Positions 1 through 6,614 of a stretch of 10,277 nucleotides of DNA are shown here, piece after piece; the first letter of the stretch is position 1, and each line of letters opens with the position of its first letter. The notes beneath the pieces are model-generated. The model searched no databases, was not told where the DNA came from, and worked only from the letters and a program-made list of their open reading frames with translations. The DNA is from an archaeon MnTg01. GTDB lineage: Archaea; Thermoproteota; Nitrososphaeria; Nitrososphaerales; Nitrosopumilaceae. Location: contig BFAR01000046.1 of assembly GCA_008974855.1 (NCBI GenBank), positions 1-10,277 on the forward strand, read 5' to 3'. The position numbers were made by a program, and so were the translations under genes.

Positions 1-293
1 TTGGTGCCCCTAAAATCCTAATTTTAGATGAACCAGTAACTGGAATTGATAATCAAAGTACAGAGTTATTCTATGGAATTTTACAGGAACTAAATAAAAA
101 ACAAAATATTACAATTATTTGGTCATCCCATGATTTAGATGCAGTAAATAGGCTTGCAAATAAAGTAGCGTGTCTTGATAGAACCTTATTTTTCCATGGA
201 GTTTCTGATGAATTTTTCAGTAATGAAGAACTAGTCAAAAAATATTCTGAATCATCAATGCAAAAACATATGCATCACCACGTTGAATTATGA
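1..293 (+). CDS. ABC transporter ATP-binding protein, C-terminal part (metal-uptake type)
   Basis: This is the 3' end of an ABC ATPase; the left edge of the window cuts it and the frame is open from base 3. The visible 96 residues start just before the Walker B motif (ILILDEP), followed by the D-loop and then the switch histidine in SSHDLDAVN. Walker A and the ABC signature must lie upstream of the window. The protein would hydrolyse ATP on the cytoplasmic face to drive the permease encoded next. Its TGA stop overlaps the permease ATG as ATGA, so the two are probably translationally coupled. The last residues are histidine-rich (HMHHH). The permease belongs to the ABC-3 family, which takes up zinc, manganese or iron, so this is probably a ZnuC/MntB-like ATPase. 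The exact metal cannot be read from the sequence. Confidence 0.9.
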   Translation, partial: GAPKILILDEPVTGIDNQSTELFYGILQELNKKQNITIIWSSHDLDAVNRLANKVACLDRTLFFHGVSDEFFSNEELVKKYSESSMQKHMHHHVEL

Positions 294-1153
294 CATTCGA
301 AATTTTTACCTATGGTTTTATGCAAAGAGCTCTTATTTCTGGAATAGCTATTGCATTGTTATGTTCAGTAGTTGGTTTATTTTTGGTTTTAAGAAGATAT
401 TCTCTCTTTGGTGATGCAGTAGCTCATTCGTCTTTTGGTGGAATTGCTTTAGGTCTTTTACTAGGAATTTATCCTATGTGGACTGCATACGTAATTTCAA
501 TAATTAGTGCATTAATCATTACAAGAATTAAACAGAAATTTGATATTTCAGGTGAAGCTTCAGTTGCAATTTTATTATCATCAGGAATTGCAATTGGATT
601 AATTTTGATTAGTATATCTGGAGGCTTTAGTGTTGATATTTTCAGCTTTCTTTTTGGAAGTATATTATTGGTAAGTACTGAAGATACAATTCTAATTCTT
701 GGTCTTACAGGAGCAATTCTAATTGTAATCCTTTTACTATACAGAGAATTGATTTATTCTACTTTTAATGAGGAACAGGCAAAAGTAAGTGGTATTCCCG
801 TAGAGAAAATTAACTATCTTATAGTCTTCATAGCAGGAATTACTGTAGTCACATCAATCCAGTTAGTTGGCATATTACTAATTTCTGCTTTATTTGTAAT
901 TCCAAATGTAACTGCAATCATGTTTGGTCGTAGCTTTAAACAAACAGCAATACTTTCAATTTCATTTGCAATTTCTGCAGTGGTAATTGGAATACTAATT
1001 TCTTATTTGTTAGACATTACTCCATCAGGATCAATTGTGATGTTGTCAATTACATTTTTTGGTGTAACTATTGGTTTAAAATCATTAGGATTAATCAATC
1101 ACTCTTTGAAAATAAAGAAATTATTTTTGTCGAATCACTTTGTTAATGACTAG
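290..1153 (+). CDS. ABC-3 family metal transporter permease (ZnuB/MntB-type)
   Basis: A 287-residue, very hydrophobic protein with about eight membrane-spanning stretches, the usual size for the ZnuB/MntB/ABC-3 permease family. Near residues 40-58 it has the family's GDAVAHSSFGGIALG motif. Near residues 165-210 it has the loop and helix region with VSGIPVEKINYL and QLVGILLISALFVIPN, where such permeases contact the ATPase and form the channel. It should carry Zn2+, Mn2+ or Fe2+ across the cytoplasmic membrane, handed over by an external binding protein not seen here. The ATG overlaps the stop of the ATPase gene and has no clear Shine-Dalgarno sequence, which fits coupled translation. Its last 11 codons and stop overlap the end of cheY on the other strand. 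Metal specificity is not resolved. Confidence 0.93.
   Translation: MTFEIFTYGFMQRALISGIAIALLCSVVGLFLVLRRYSLFGDAVAHSSFGGIALGLLLGIYPMWTAYVISIISALIITRIKQKFDISGEASVAILLSSGIAIGLILISISGGFSVDIFSFLFGSILLVSTEDTILILGLTGAILIVILLLYRELIYSTFNEEQAKVSGIPVEKINYLIVFIAGITVVTSIQLVGILLISALFVIPNVTAIMFGRSFKQTAILSISFAISAVVIGILISYLLDITPSGSIVMLSITFFGVTIGLKSLGLINHSLKIKKLFLSNHFVND
1108..1120 (-). terminator. T-rich tract after cheY
   Basis: Directly after the cheY TAA the - strand reads TTTCTTTATTTTC. Archaeal transcription commonly stops in T-rich tracts, so this may end the che operon transcript inside the 3' end of the convergent permease gene. AT-rich DNA gives such tracts by chance, so support is weak. Confidence 0.22.
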
Positions 1154-1504
1154 TGGAACATTTGAGCGATCAAATGGTTTTACAACATAATCTCTTGCGC
1201 CAAGTTTGATAGCATCTTGTACAATATGTTTTTCCTCAACAGATGAAATCATTATCACCTTTGCTGTTGGATCAATTTTTAGAATAGCTCTTAATGCTTG
1301 TATTCCATCAGCCTTAGGCATGTTTACATCCATAGTTACCAAATCAGGTTTAATTTTTAAAAATGTCTTAACAGCTTCAATTCCATCACCTGCCTCAAAA
1401 ATTTCTGATGCAAGCCCATTATTTTTAATAATATCTTTTAAGACGCTTCTCATAAATGACGCATCATCAACAATTAAAATTTTAGATGCAACCCCTCTAG
1501 TCAA
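1121..1504 (-). CDS. cheY: Chemotaxis response regulator CheY
   Basis: A single receiver domain of 127 residues, standard CheY length. Key residues are present: the acidic pair D13-D14 in IVDDAS, phospho-acceptor D59 in VTMDVNMP, S87 in MISS, and K109 in VVKPFD. CheA would phosphorylate it so that it changes archaellum behaviour; CheC would dephosphorylate it. No output domain is fused. The start is TTG: an in-frame TAG lies three codons upstream and no in-frame ATG comes before the acidic pair. A GAGGT sequence at 1515-1519 lies 10 bases ahead of the TTG. It is the last gene of the che cluster. Its 3' end overlaps the convergent permease gene by 33 bases, and its start overlaps the end of a possible 47-codon frame. 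Confidence 0.95.
   Translation of the reverse strand: MTRGVASKILIVDDASFMRSVLKDIIKNNGLASEIFEAGDGIEAVKTFLKIKPDLVTMDVNMPKADGIQALRAILKIDPTAKVIMISSVEEKHIVQDAIKLGARDYVVKPFDRSNVPLVINKVIRQK
1159..1176 (+). terminator. Stem-loop with GNRA tetraloop just after the permease stop
   Basis: CATTTGA and TCAAATG form a perfect 7-base-pair stem around the loop GCGA, a member of the GNRA tetraloop class. It begins 5 bases after the permease TAG and is followed by GGTTTT. In RNA read from the + strand this could mark or protect the 3' end of the ABC transporter message. It lies inside cheY on the opposite strand, coding around KPFDRSNV, so it may be a codon coincidence. Confidence 0.35.
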
Positions 1505-1640
1505 AATACTCTATACCTCGGTTGCATGAATTTTGTTTTCTTAAATTAAGTAATAATCCTAAGTTTGTTCGTCCTGAACATACATTTTTTAAAAATGCAA
1601 TTAGGCTTTTTTGAGTGATTTTAGTCAAATTCTTCTTCAT
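1497..1640 (-). CDS. Possible small protein between cheR and cheY (47 codons, unrecognised)
   Basis: After the cheR stop and one spacer base there is an ATG opening a 47-codon frame that runs without a stop through the whole cheR-cheY gap. It ends at a TAG (1497-1499) overlapping the cheY TTG region. Its N-terminus reads MKKNLTKITQKSLIAFLKNV. It is basic and Asn/Leu-rich, with two cysteines (residues 21 and 39) and a weak amphipathic start. I do not recognise any family. An AGGGT at the end of cheR lies about 7 bases before the ATG and could serve as a weak ribosome site. The near-perfect tiling matches the rest of the operon, where genes overlap or touch. A chance open frame of this length is still possible in AT-rich DNA. 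The alternative is a plain leader or promoter region for cheY. Confidence 0.3.
   Translation of the reverse strand: MKKNLTKITQKSLIAFLKNVCSGRTNLGLLLNLRKQNSCNRGIEYFD
1515..1519 (-). promoter_or_regulatory. Ribosome binding site supporting the cheY TTG start
   Basis: The - strand reads GAGGT here, 10 bases before the TTG at 1504. It decides the start together with the in-frame TAG three codons upstream of the TTG. The spacing is slightly long. Confidence 0.5.
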
Positions 1641-1641
1641 T

Positions 1642-2568
1642 TTATTTACCCTTGATAAAATTTGATAAACTCTCTGTAGGTGTTGTATAATTCCTAATTA
1701 TCGCGTTTTTATTTTTATTTGAAATAGAATCTAAATTATTTTTGGATTGTAATTTTTTTTGATATATTCGATCTCTAGGATGTAGTGATAAAAATGAATT
1801 TTGAAGTTTGTGACCCCAAAGTGTTTCATCCATTCCTAAAACAAGGTAGCTATTAGGTTTTAAGACAGTAAAGAATTTTTTGAATATAAGATCTTGTGCT
1901 TCTTTTCCATAGTAGATTAAAAGATTTCTACAAAATATTAGATCTAGGTAACTTATGGGAAATGTTGTAATATCTGCAAGATTAAATGATACTAGATCTT
2001 TAATTTCATCGATTACTTGATACTTTGTACTATCAACTTTTTTGAAATATTTTGTAACTAGTAATGCATCTAAATTTTTTAAATTATCTACAGTATAGAT
2101 ACCTTTTCGTGCATTTTGTAAAGCGTAAGAATTGATATCTGTTGCCTGTATTTTGATTTTATTTTTAGGATTATCTAGTGCTTCACTAAACATTATTGCT
2201 AAGCTGTATGGTTCTTCCCCTGAAGCACAACCACAACTCCATATACGTAATTTCTCATATATTTTAGAATCTTTTAACAAGTCTGGAATAATTTTATTTC
2301 CAAAGACTTGCCATACTTTTTTATCACGATAGAATTTTGTAACATTAATTGAAAGAGAATCGTATAATGTTCCTACTTCATCAAGATCTGAATTTAGAAG
2401 TTCGGCGTATTGTGAACTGTTTGTCATATTCAACATCTTCATTCTAACACCAATTCTTCTTGAAAGAAATGCTGGTTTAAAGTAGGATAGATTCAATCCA
2501 CGTTTTTTATGTACAAATTCTGTAATTTCTTTAAGATCTTTATCTGAAATAGAAATATCCAAAGTCAA
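1642..2568 (-). CDS. cheR: Chemotaxis receptor methyltransferase CheR
   Basis: CheR moves a methyl group from S-adenosylmethionine to glutamates on the chemoreceptor, the adaptation step opposed by CheB. The 308-residue product has the N-terminal helical domain (about residues 8-70) with SRRIGVRM, then the family motif NVTKFYR (75-81). The methyltransferase domain shows the SAM-binding motif WSCGCASGEEPYS (110-122), the acidic residue D144 in ATDIN, and LDLIFCRNLLIYY (208-220). It runs a little longer than typical CheR because of a roughly 40-residue Asn/Lys/Ser-rich tail, probably disordered. The start is TTG two bases after the cheC stop; AAGGAG inside the end of cheC supports it, and the first in-frame ATG (residue 43) would cut into the domain. 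The receptor-binding mode is not obvious, since the receptor has no recognisable C-terminal CheR-docking pentapeptide. Confidence 0.95.
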   Translation of the reverse strand: MTLDISISDKDLKEITEFVHKKRGLNLSYFKPAFLSRRIGVRMKMLNMTNSSQYAELLNSDLDEVGTLYDSLSINVTKFYRDKKVWQVFGNKIIPDLLKDSKIYEKLRIWSCGCASGEEPYSLAIMFSEALDNPKNKIKIQATDINSYALQNARKGIYTVDNLKNLDALLVTKYFKKVDSTKYQVIDEIKDLVSFNLADITTFPISYLDLIFCRNLLIYYGKEAQDLIFKKFFTVLKPNSYLVLGMDETLWGHKLQNSFLSLHPRDRIYQKKLQSKNNLDSISNKNKNAIIRNYTTPTESLSNFIKGK

Positions 2569-2570
2569 AA

Positions 2571-3287
2571 TTAAGTTTTCTCCTTTTGTAATTCGTTTAC
2601 AAGATCATCTAGGTCTGAGTTTTGTGCCCCAGTAATGAAGGACGCTGAATCTAATAATGTGGAAAATTCTGATGGTTTTTTCTTACCATTTTGCTCTAGA
2701 ATTTTTCTTGCATCTTTAACATTTTGGACTATAATCATATGTATTCTAATTCCACTTTTTTCACCTACAAGCTCTGCATCAGTAACGATAGCTGATTCAG
2801 TTTGTTTTATGACCTCTCTAGTGGAGTTTTTTATCATAGATTCAAAATCACCTTGTAAGTAATTGGGAGTAGAAAGATCTACTCTGAAGCCAGTTCCTTT
2901 AGACATTGCGTTGAAAAATGAACCTGTTAAAATATTAGCAACTTCCTGAATTGCAGAAGCTCCCATTTCATCAATTTCTCTAATTTCTTCTCCCCCAAGT
3001 AATTTGCTAATAATTTTTTTTGCATGTTTCATCTTAATGGCATAACAAATCTCAATGTGAATGTCGCCTTTACCTACAAGTTTTACTCCACACATTTGAA
3101 GTTCATCGGAGGATAGTTTAATGTTTCCTGGATTGAAAAATCGTTTATCTAAAATCATTACTTTGTAACTAATTGGTTCTGACAGTAAAGTTGAAAGAGA
3201 TGATGAAGTTTGTGATGCTATATACTCATTAATAATTTTAGAAAAAATCTCAATTTCTTTTGGCTTTAGATTTGATGTTTTATCCAT
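2571..3287 (-). CDS. cheC: CheY-P phosphatase CheC
   Basis: CheC removes phosphate from CheY-P, resetting the motor signal. The 238-residue protein carries one textbook CheC signature: S111, E115 and N118, then exactly 22 residues to P141 (in AIQEVAN and LSTPNY). Bacillus CheC has a second E/N site in its N-terminal helix; the matching helix here (about residues 11-35) lacks it, so this CheC has a single site. The protein is longer than the Bacillus one because of a C-terminal tail (about residues 195-238). The tail ends in an acidic stretch, DLDDLVN at 225-231, that resembles the CheY-docking peptide of FliM/FliY. It starts at an ATG 14 bases after the cheA stop, with only a weak AGGA upstream. 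No CheD, the usual CheC partner, is present in the window. Confidence 0.92.
   Translation of the reverse strand: MDKTSNLKPKEIEIFSKIINEYIASQTSSSLSTLLSEPISYKVMILDKRFFNPGNIKLSSDELQMCGVKLVGKGDIHIEICYAIKMKHAKKIISKLLGGEEIREIDEMGASAIQEVANILTGSFFNAMSKGTGFRVDLSTPNYLQGDFESMIKNSTREVIKQTESAIVTDAELVGEKSGIRIHMIIVQNVKDARKILEQNGKKKPSEFSTLLDSASFITGAQNSDLDDLVNELQKEKT
2580..2585 (-). promoter_or_regulatory. Ribosome binding site supporting the cheR TTG start
   Basis: AAGGAG lies in the last codons of cheC, 11 bases before the TTG at 2568. It supports the TTG as the start of cheR and suggests coupling of cheR translation to cheC. Confidence 0.6.
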
Positions 3288-3301
3288 TTTATTTTCAATT
3301 C

Positions 3302-4852
3302 CTAAATTAACATTGACGGATCAAGTATCAGCGCAACTTTTCCATCAGGAAGGATTGTTGCATTATGGAAAGCATTTTCTGAATCAGAGGCATTACTAAA
3401 TTTTTTAATTACAATTTCTTGTTTGCGTTCAAATGAATCTACAACAAGACCATAAGGTTTTCCACCTTTGTCGACAATTACAATAGTGACTTTACCTGGA
3501 ACTATATATTGATCTTGTTTTATTTCCAGTATATCAGAAACTCTAACAATTGGTACAATTTTATCTTGATATTCAATAACTTCGATTCCATGTAAACTTT
3601 TTATTTCATTATTATTAATTTTTAATGTAGTTGTAATACTACTTAACGGTAAAACAAATTTTTCGTTTGAAATGTTAACTAATAATCCACCTATGATTGA
3701 AACACTTAATGGTAATAACAAGATCATTGTAGTTCCTTTTCCTGTTTCAGTAGTTATTTGAACATGTCCTCCAATGTCTTGTACTTTATTTATTACAACA
3801 TCCATCCCTACCCCACGGCCGGAAATATCAGTTATAGTTTTGGCAGTTGACAATCCTGGTGTGCCCAACAATTCTATTGTTTTTTCATCAGAAATTTCAT
3901 TAGCTTCTTGTTGTGTTAATATTCCATTTTCTACTGCCTTAGCTTTTACTTTTTCTAGATCAATTCCTTTACCATCATCTTCAATCTTAATGGCAATTTG
4001 CTCTCCAACATGATAAGCAGATAATTTTATGTTCCCAGACTCAGACTTTTTCAAAGTTTTTCGTTCTGAAGGGCTTTCAATACCATGATCTACACAATTT
4101 CTTAGAATGTGTAAAAGGGGTTCACTTATTGCATCTAAAATGGTCCTATCAAGTTCAAGCTTTGCCCCATCTATTTGTAAATTAACTATTTTCCCAAGTT
4201 TATTTGCAGTATCTCTAACTATTCTTTCAGATCTTTTGAAAATTGTATCAATTGGAATTAATCTCAGTTTTAAGGACTGATATTGTAAGTCAGATACTAA
4301 TCTCCCTAAATCTACTAATGCAGTTTTTGATTTAATCGAATCTTCATTTCTGAGTGTATTTTCTAATTTCATCTTTGAAATTATCAATTCTCCTACTAAA
4401 TTTACAAGAGAATCAAGATCAGACATCTTAACTCTAATTGTAGGTAATTGAGTTGGTTGCATTGATTCATCATTTTCAATTTGCTGAGATTTGTTAGGAT
4501 TTTTAAGAATTGATAAATAAGATTCTAAATCTATTTTCTTATTTTCATCATTAATCATTTGCTGCAATACATCAATACATTTGAAAAGTGCGCTTGCAAG
4601 ATTTGATGATAGTTTCTGTTTTTTATTTCTTATAGCATCAAAAATATTTTCAATATTCTTACACAAGTCTGTTGTTTGTTCATATCCCATTGTAGCTGCC
4701 ATACCTTTGATTGTATGAGCGGAACGAAAAATTAGATCTAGATGGTCTTTTACATCTGGCTGTTCTTCAAGTTTCAGTAAGGCTTGATTCATTATATCTA
4801 CATGCTCCAAAGCTTCTGTGAGATACATTTCACGATAATTATTTTCAGACAA
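3302..4852 (-). CDS. cheA: Chemotaxis histidine kinase CheA
   Basis: The signalling kinase of the receptor array: it phosphorylates itself and passes the phosphate to CheY and possibly CheB. Domains in order: P1 phosphotransfer (residues 1-115) with the phospho-histidine H46 in RSAHTIKG; a linker of about 20 residues; P3 dimerisation (about 138-215); P4 ATPase with the N box H248/N252/D255/H256, the G1 motif DDGKG (292-296), GRGVGMD (345-351) and GKGT (371-374); P5, a CheW-like domain (about 380-516). The P2 docking domain is missing, which explains the 516-residue length against about 650 in E. coli. The loop before GRGVGMD reads PGLST where PGFST is usual. The start is TTG, overlapping the cheB stop by 8 bases, with GGTGG six bases upstream. 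The first ATG, at residue 9, is less well supported. Confidence 0.96.
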   Translation of the reverse strand: MSENNYREMYLTEALEHVDIMNQALLKLEEQPDVKDHLDLIFRSAHTIKGMAATMGYEQTTDLCKNIENIFDAIRNKKQKLSSNLASALFKCIDVLQQMINDENKKIDLESYLSILKNPNKSQQIENDESMQPTQLPTIRVKMSDLDSLVNLVGELIISKMKLENTLRNEDSIKSKTALVDLGRLVSDLQYQSLKLRLIPIDTIFKRSERIVRDTANKLGKIVNLQIDGAKLELDRTILDAISEPLLHILRNCVDHGIESPSERKTLKKSESGNIKLSAYHVGEQIAIKIEDDGKGIDLEKVKAKAVENGILTQQEANEISDEKTIELLGTPGLSTAKTITDISGRGVGMDVVINKVQDIGGHVQITTETGKGTTMILLLPLSVSIIGGLLVNISNEKFVLPLSSITTTLKINNNEIKSLHGIEVIEYQDKIVPIVRVSDILEIKQDQYIVPGKVTIVIVDKGGKPYGLVVDSFERKQEIVIKKFSNASDSENAFHNATILPDGKVALILDPSMLI

Positions 4853-5900
4853 GTTTTTCCACCAATTCTTTAATTGTATGAGGAATTTTTTCAGTTGGTA
4901 ATAGTTTATCTACTGCATGAAGATCTACTGCTGCCTTTGGCATTCCATAGATAACAGATGAAGAACTATCTTGAGCAATAGTGTTTCCACCTCTTTTCTT
5001 TATAGTTTTCATTCCAAATGCACCATCGTGTCCCATTCCTGTAAGTAAAATTCCAATTGCATTTGAACCAAAGACTTCTGATGCTGAAACCATAGTCATG
5101 TTGACTGCAGGTTTTACACCAAATCTTTTTGGTCCATCAATAAGCTTAATTCTCTTATTAGCTTCAACAATCATATGATAACCTCCCCTAGCAACTAACA
5201 CCTCTCCTTCTTTGATTATATCACCATCTTCAGCTTCTTTTACCGGAAGTTTACAAGTCTCATCTAATCGAATTGCAAGTGATCTGGTGAATTCTTTAGG
5301 CATGTGTTGTACGACTAAAATTGCAGATTTCAAATCTTCTGGAAGTGCAGAAATTATTGATTGGAGCGCATTAGGACCACCAGTGGATGAACCTACAACA
5401 ACTACTCTAGTTGCAGCATTAGGTGCTGGGATAGTTTTATTCCTAGGTTTTAATTTTTGAATATTTTTTATGATTAAATGCTTAGGTTCAGATTTTGATG
5501 CAATTTCAATTTTTGAAATTAAGTTCTCTTTTAGATCTCCAATTTGATCTGGATTTGTTGTAGATATAGGAACAAAATCTATTGCTCCATTTTCTAATGC
5601 ATCTAAAACTACTTTGGCTCCATCTTGAGTAAAGCTACTAACTACAATAATTGGAACAAGTTTATCCTGCTTAACAACTTCTTCGATGAAAGTTAAACCA
5701 TCCATTGTTGGCATTTCAAGATCGAGTAAAATTACATCTGGTTTATTTGAGTTAAGTTTACGTAAGGCTTCAGCTCCATCTCTTGCAGTATTAGTTACTT
5801 TGATGTTATCTTTTGAAACAAGATCACTTAGAAGTTGAGTCATGTATTTTGAATCATTAACGATCCAAACATCAATTTGATCTTCAACAGATTTTGTCAT
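4845..5900 (-). CDS. cheB: Chemotaxis methylesterase CheB with an altered receiver domain
   Basis: CheB removes methyl groups (and can deamidate glutamines) on the receptor. With the ATG at 5900 it has 351 residues; a TTG directly before it would add one. The receiver domain covers about residues 9-125 and keeps the phospho-acceptor D60 (LLDLEMP) and S88. The first residue of the acidic pair is N15 instead of Asp (IVNDS), and the conserved Lys of the usual FVxKP motif is I112 (FVPIST). The methylesterase domain (about 165-350) is intact: S172 in GSSTGGP, H199 in VVQHMP and D292 in TGMGHDG form the catalytic triad. The linker is about 40 residues. The gene follows cheW after a 66-base gap that contains an inverted repeat, and overlaps cheA by 8 bases. 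Esterase activity looks sound; phospho-control may be altered. Confidence 0.95.
   Translation of the reverse strand: MTKSVEDQIDVWIVNDSKYMTQLLSDLVSKDNIKVTNTARDGAEALRKLNSNKPDVILLDLEMPTMDGLTFIEEVVKQDKLVPIIVVSSFTQDGAKVVLDALENGAIDFVPISTTNPDQIGDLKENLISKIEIASKSEPKHLIIKNIQKLKPRNKTIPAPNAATRVVVVGSSTGGPNALQSIISALPEDLKSAILVVQHMPKEFTRSLAIRLDETCKLPVKEAEDGDIIKEGEVLVARGGYHMIVEANKRIKLIDGPKRFGVKPAVNMTMVSASEVFGSNAIGILLTGMGHDGAFGMKTIKKRGGNTIAQDSSSSVIYGMPKAAVDLHAVDKLLPTEKIPHTIKELVEKLV
4859..4863 (-). promoter_or_regulatory. Ribosome binding site supporting the cheA TTG start
   Basis: GGTGG lies within the end of cheB, six bases before the TTG at 4852, ideal spacing. It favours the TTG over the ATG eight codons later and suggests cheA translation is coupled to cheB. 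Confidence 0.65.
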
Positions 5901-5922
5901 CAATTTTTATCATTCCAAATTC

Positions 5923-5957
5923 AAAAAAATTCATGTTTACACTTTGTGTAAATCATG
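5923..5957 (-). promoter_or_regulatory. Inverted repeat plus T tract between cheW and cheB
   Basis: TTTACAC and GTGTAAA (5936-5952) are perfect 7-base arms around a 3-base loop. CATG flanks both sides (5932-5935 and 5954-5957), extending the pairing to 11 with a one-base bulge. On the - strand the stem is followed six bases later by seven T residues (5923-5929). It could be an operator for a dimeric regulator at an internal promoter for cheBACRY, a partial terminator, or an RNA processing site. The arms and T tract are seen directly; the role is inferred. Confidence 0.45.
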
Positions 5958-5966
5958 AGTAATAGA

Positions 5967-6614
5967 TTATTTTGGTACCTCCCTTGAATTATCTTTTTCT
6001 TCATCTTCTTTGAAAACTTCTTTGAGTTCTTCTGGGATATCGTCTTCTGTATCTTCTAGATTAGATTTTATTTCAAAGTTGGGTGTTTGATTTTTTTCCT
6101 CATTTGCAGTCTGAATTTCTTGTTGAAATTCCTCTTCTGAATTATCTTCAGAATCTTCAAGTAATGCAATAATATCTAAAAGAACAAATAATTGGCCATG
6201 GACTTTTGCAATTCCTTTAATGTAATGATATGATTCAAACGAATCTGGTGGTACAGGCTCAATTTCTTTAGGCGATATGTGCATTACATGCTCTACTTTG
6301 TCAACAATTAATCCATAAATTGAGTCTCTTACATCGGCAATAATTATTTTATAATTTTCTTTATTTTTTATGTCTACTTCTCCAAAACCCAATCGTTTCT
6401 TAATGTCAATTACTGGAATAATTAATCCACGAAGATTCATAACACCTTGAACAAATTTTTTGGCTTTTGGAACTGTTGTTATGTCTGTAAAATTTCTAAT
6501 TTCTTTCACTTGTTCGATAGGTACTGCATAATTTTCTTTTTTTTTTGTAGCTTCGTTAACTAGGCTAAATGTAATTACTTGTATAGATTCAGCGGTAAGA
6601 GTTTCAACTTTCAA
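5967..6614 (-). CDS. cheW: Chemotaxis coupling protein CheW with an acidic C-terminal tail
   Basis: CheW links the chemoreceptor tip to the kinase CheA. I take the TTG at 6614 as the start: GGAGG lies six bases upstream, giving 215 residues and an 11-base overlap with the receptor gene. The longer open frame reaching to 6785 has no CheW homology in its first 57 codons and overlaps the receptor. The CheW domain fills about residues 8-150: the first strand in SIQVITFSL, then [14 protein letters not shown], the core [20 protein letters not shown], and later [18 protein letters not shown]. After it comes a tail of about 62 residues, rich in Glu and Asp and probably disordered. Most single-domain CheW proteins end soon after the domain. 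The role of the tail is unknown. Confidence 0.94.
   Translation of the reverse strand: MKVETLTAESIQVITFSLVNEATKKKENYAVPIEQVKEIRNFTDITTVPKAKKFVQGVMNLRGLIIPVIDIKKRLGFGEVDIKNKENYKIIIADVRDSIYGLIVDKVEHVMHISPKEIEPVPPDSFESYHYIKGIAKVHGQLFVLLDIIALLEDSEDNSEEEFQQEIQTANEEKNQTPNFEIKSNLEDTEDDIPEELKEVFKEDEEKDNSREVPK

Noticed and set aside
1206..1529. An open frame of about 107 codons on the + strand opposite cheY
   Set aside because: It lies almost entirely antisense to a clear CheY, shows no recognisable domain and has no ribosome site that stands out; it is a shadow of the real gene.
1566..1580. TGTTC-GTCCT-GAACA inverted repeat upstream of cheY as an operator, with a partial TGTTCGT match upstream of the receptor gene
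   Set aside because: The arms are only five bases, the pairing does not extend, and the match near the receptor is seven bases without symmetry; chance explains it.
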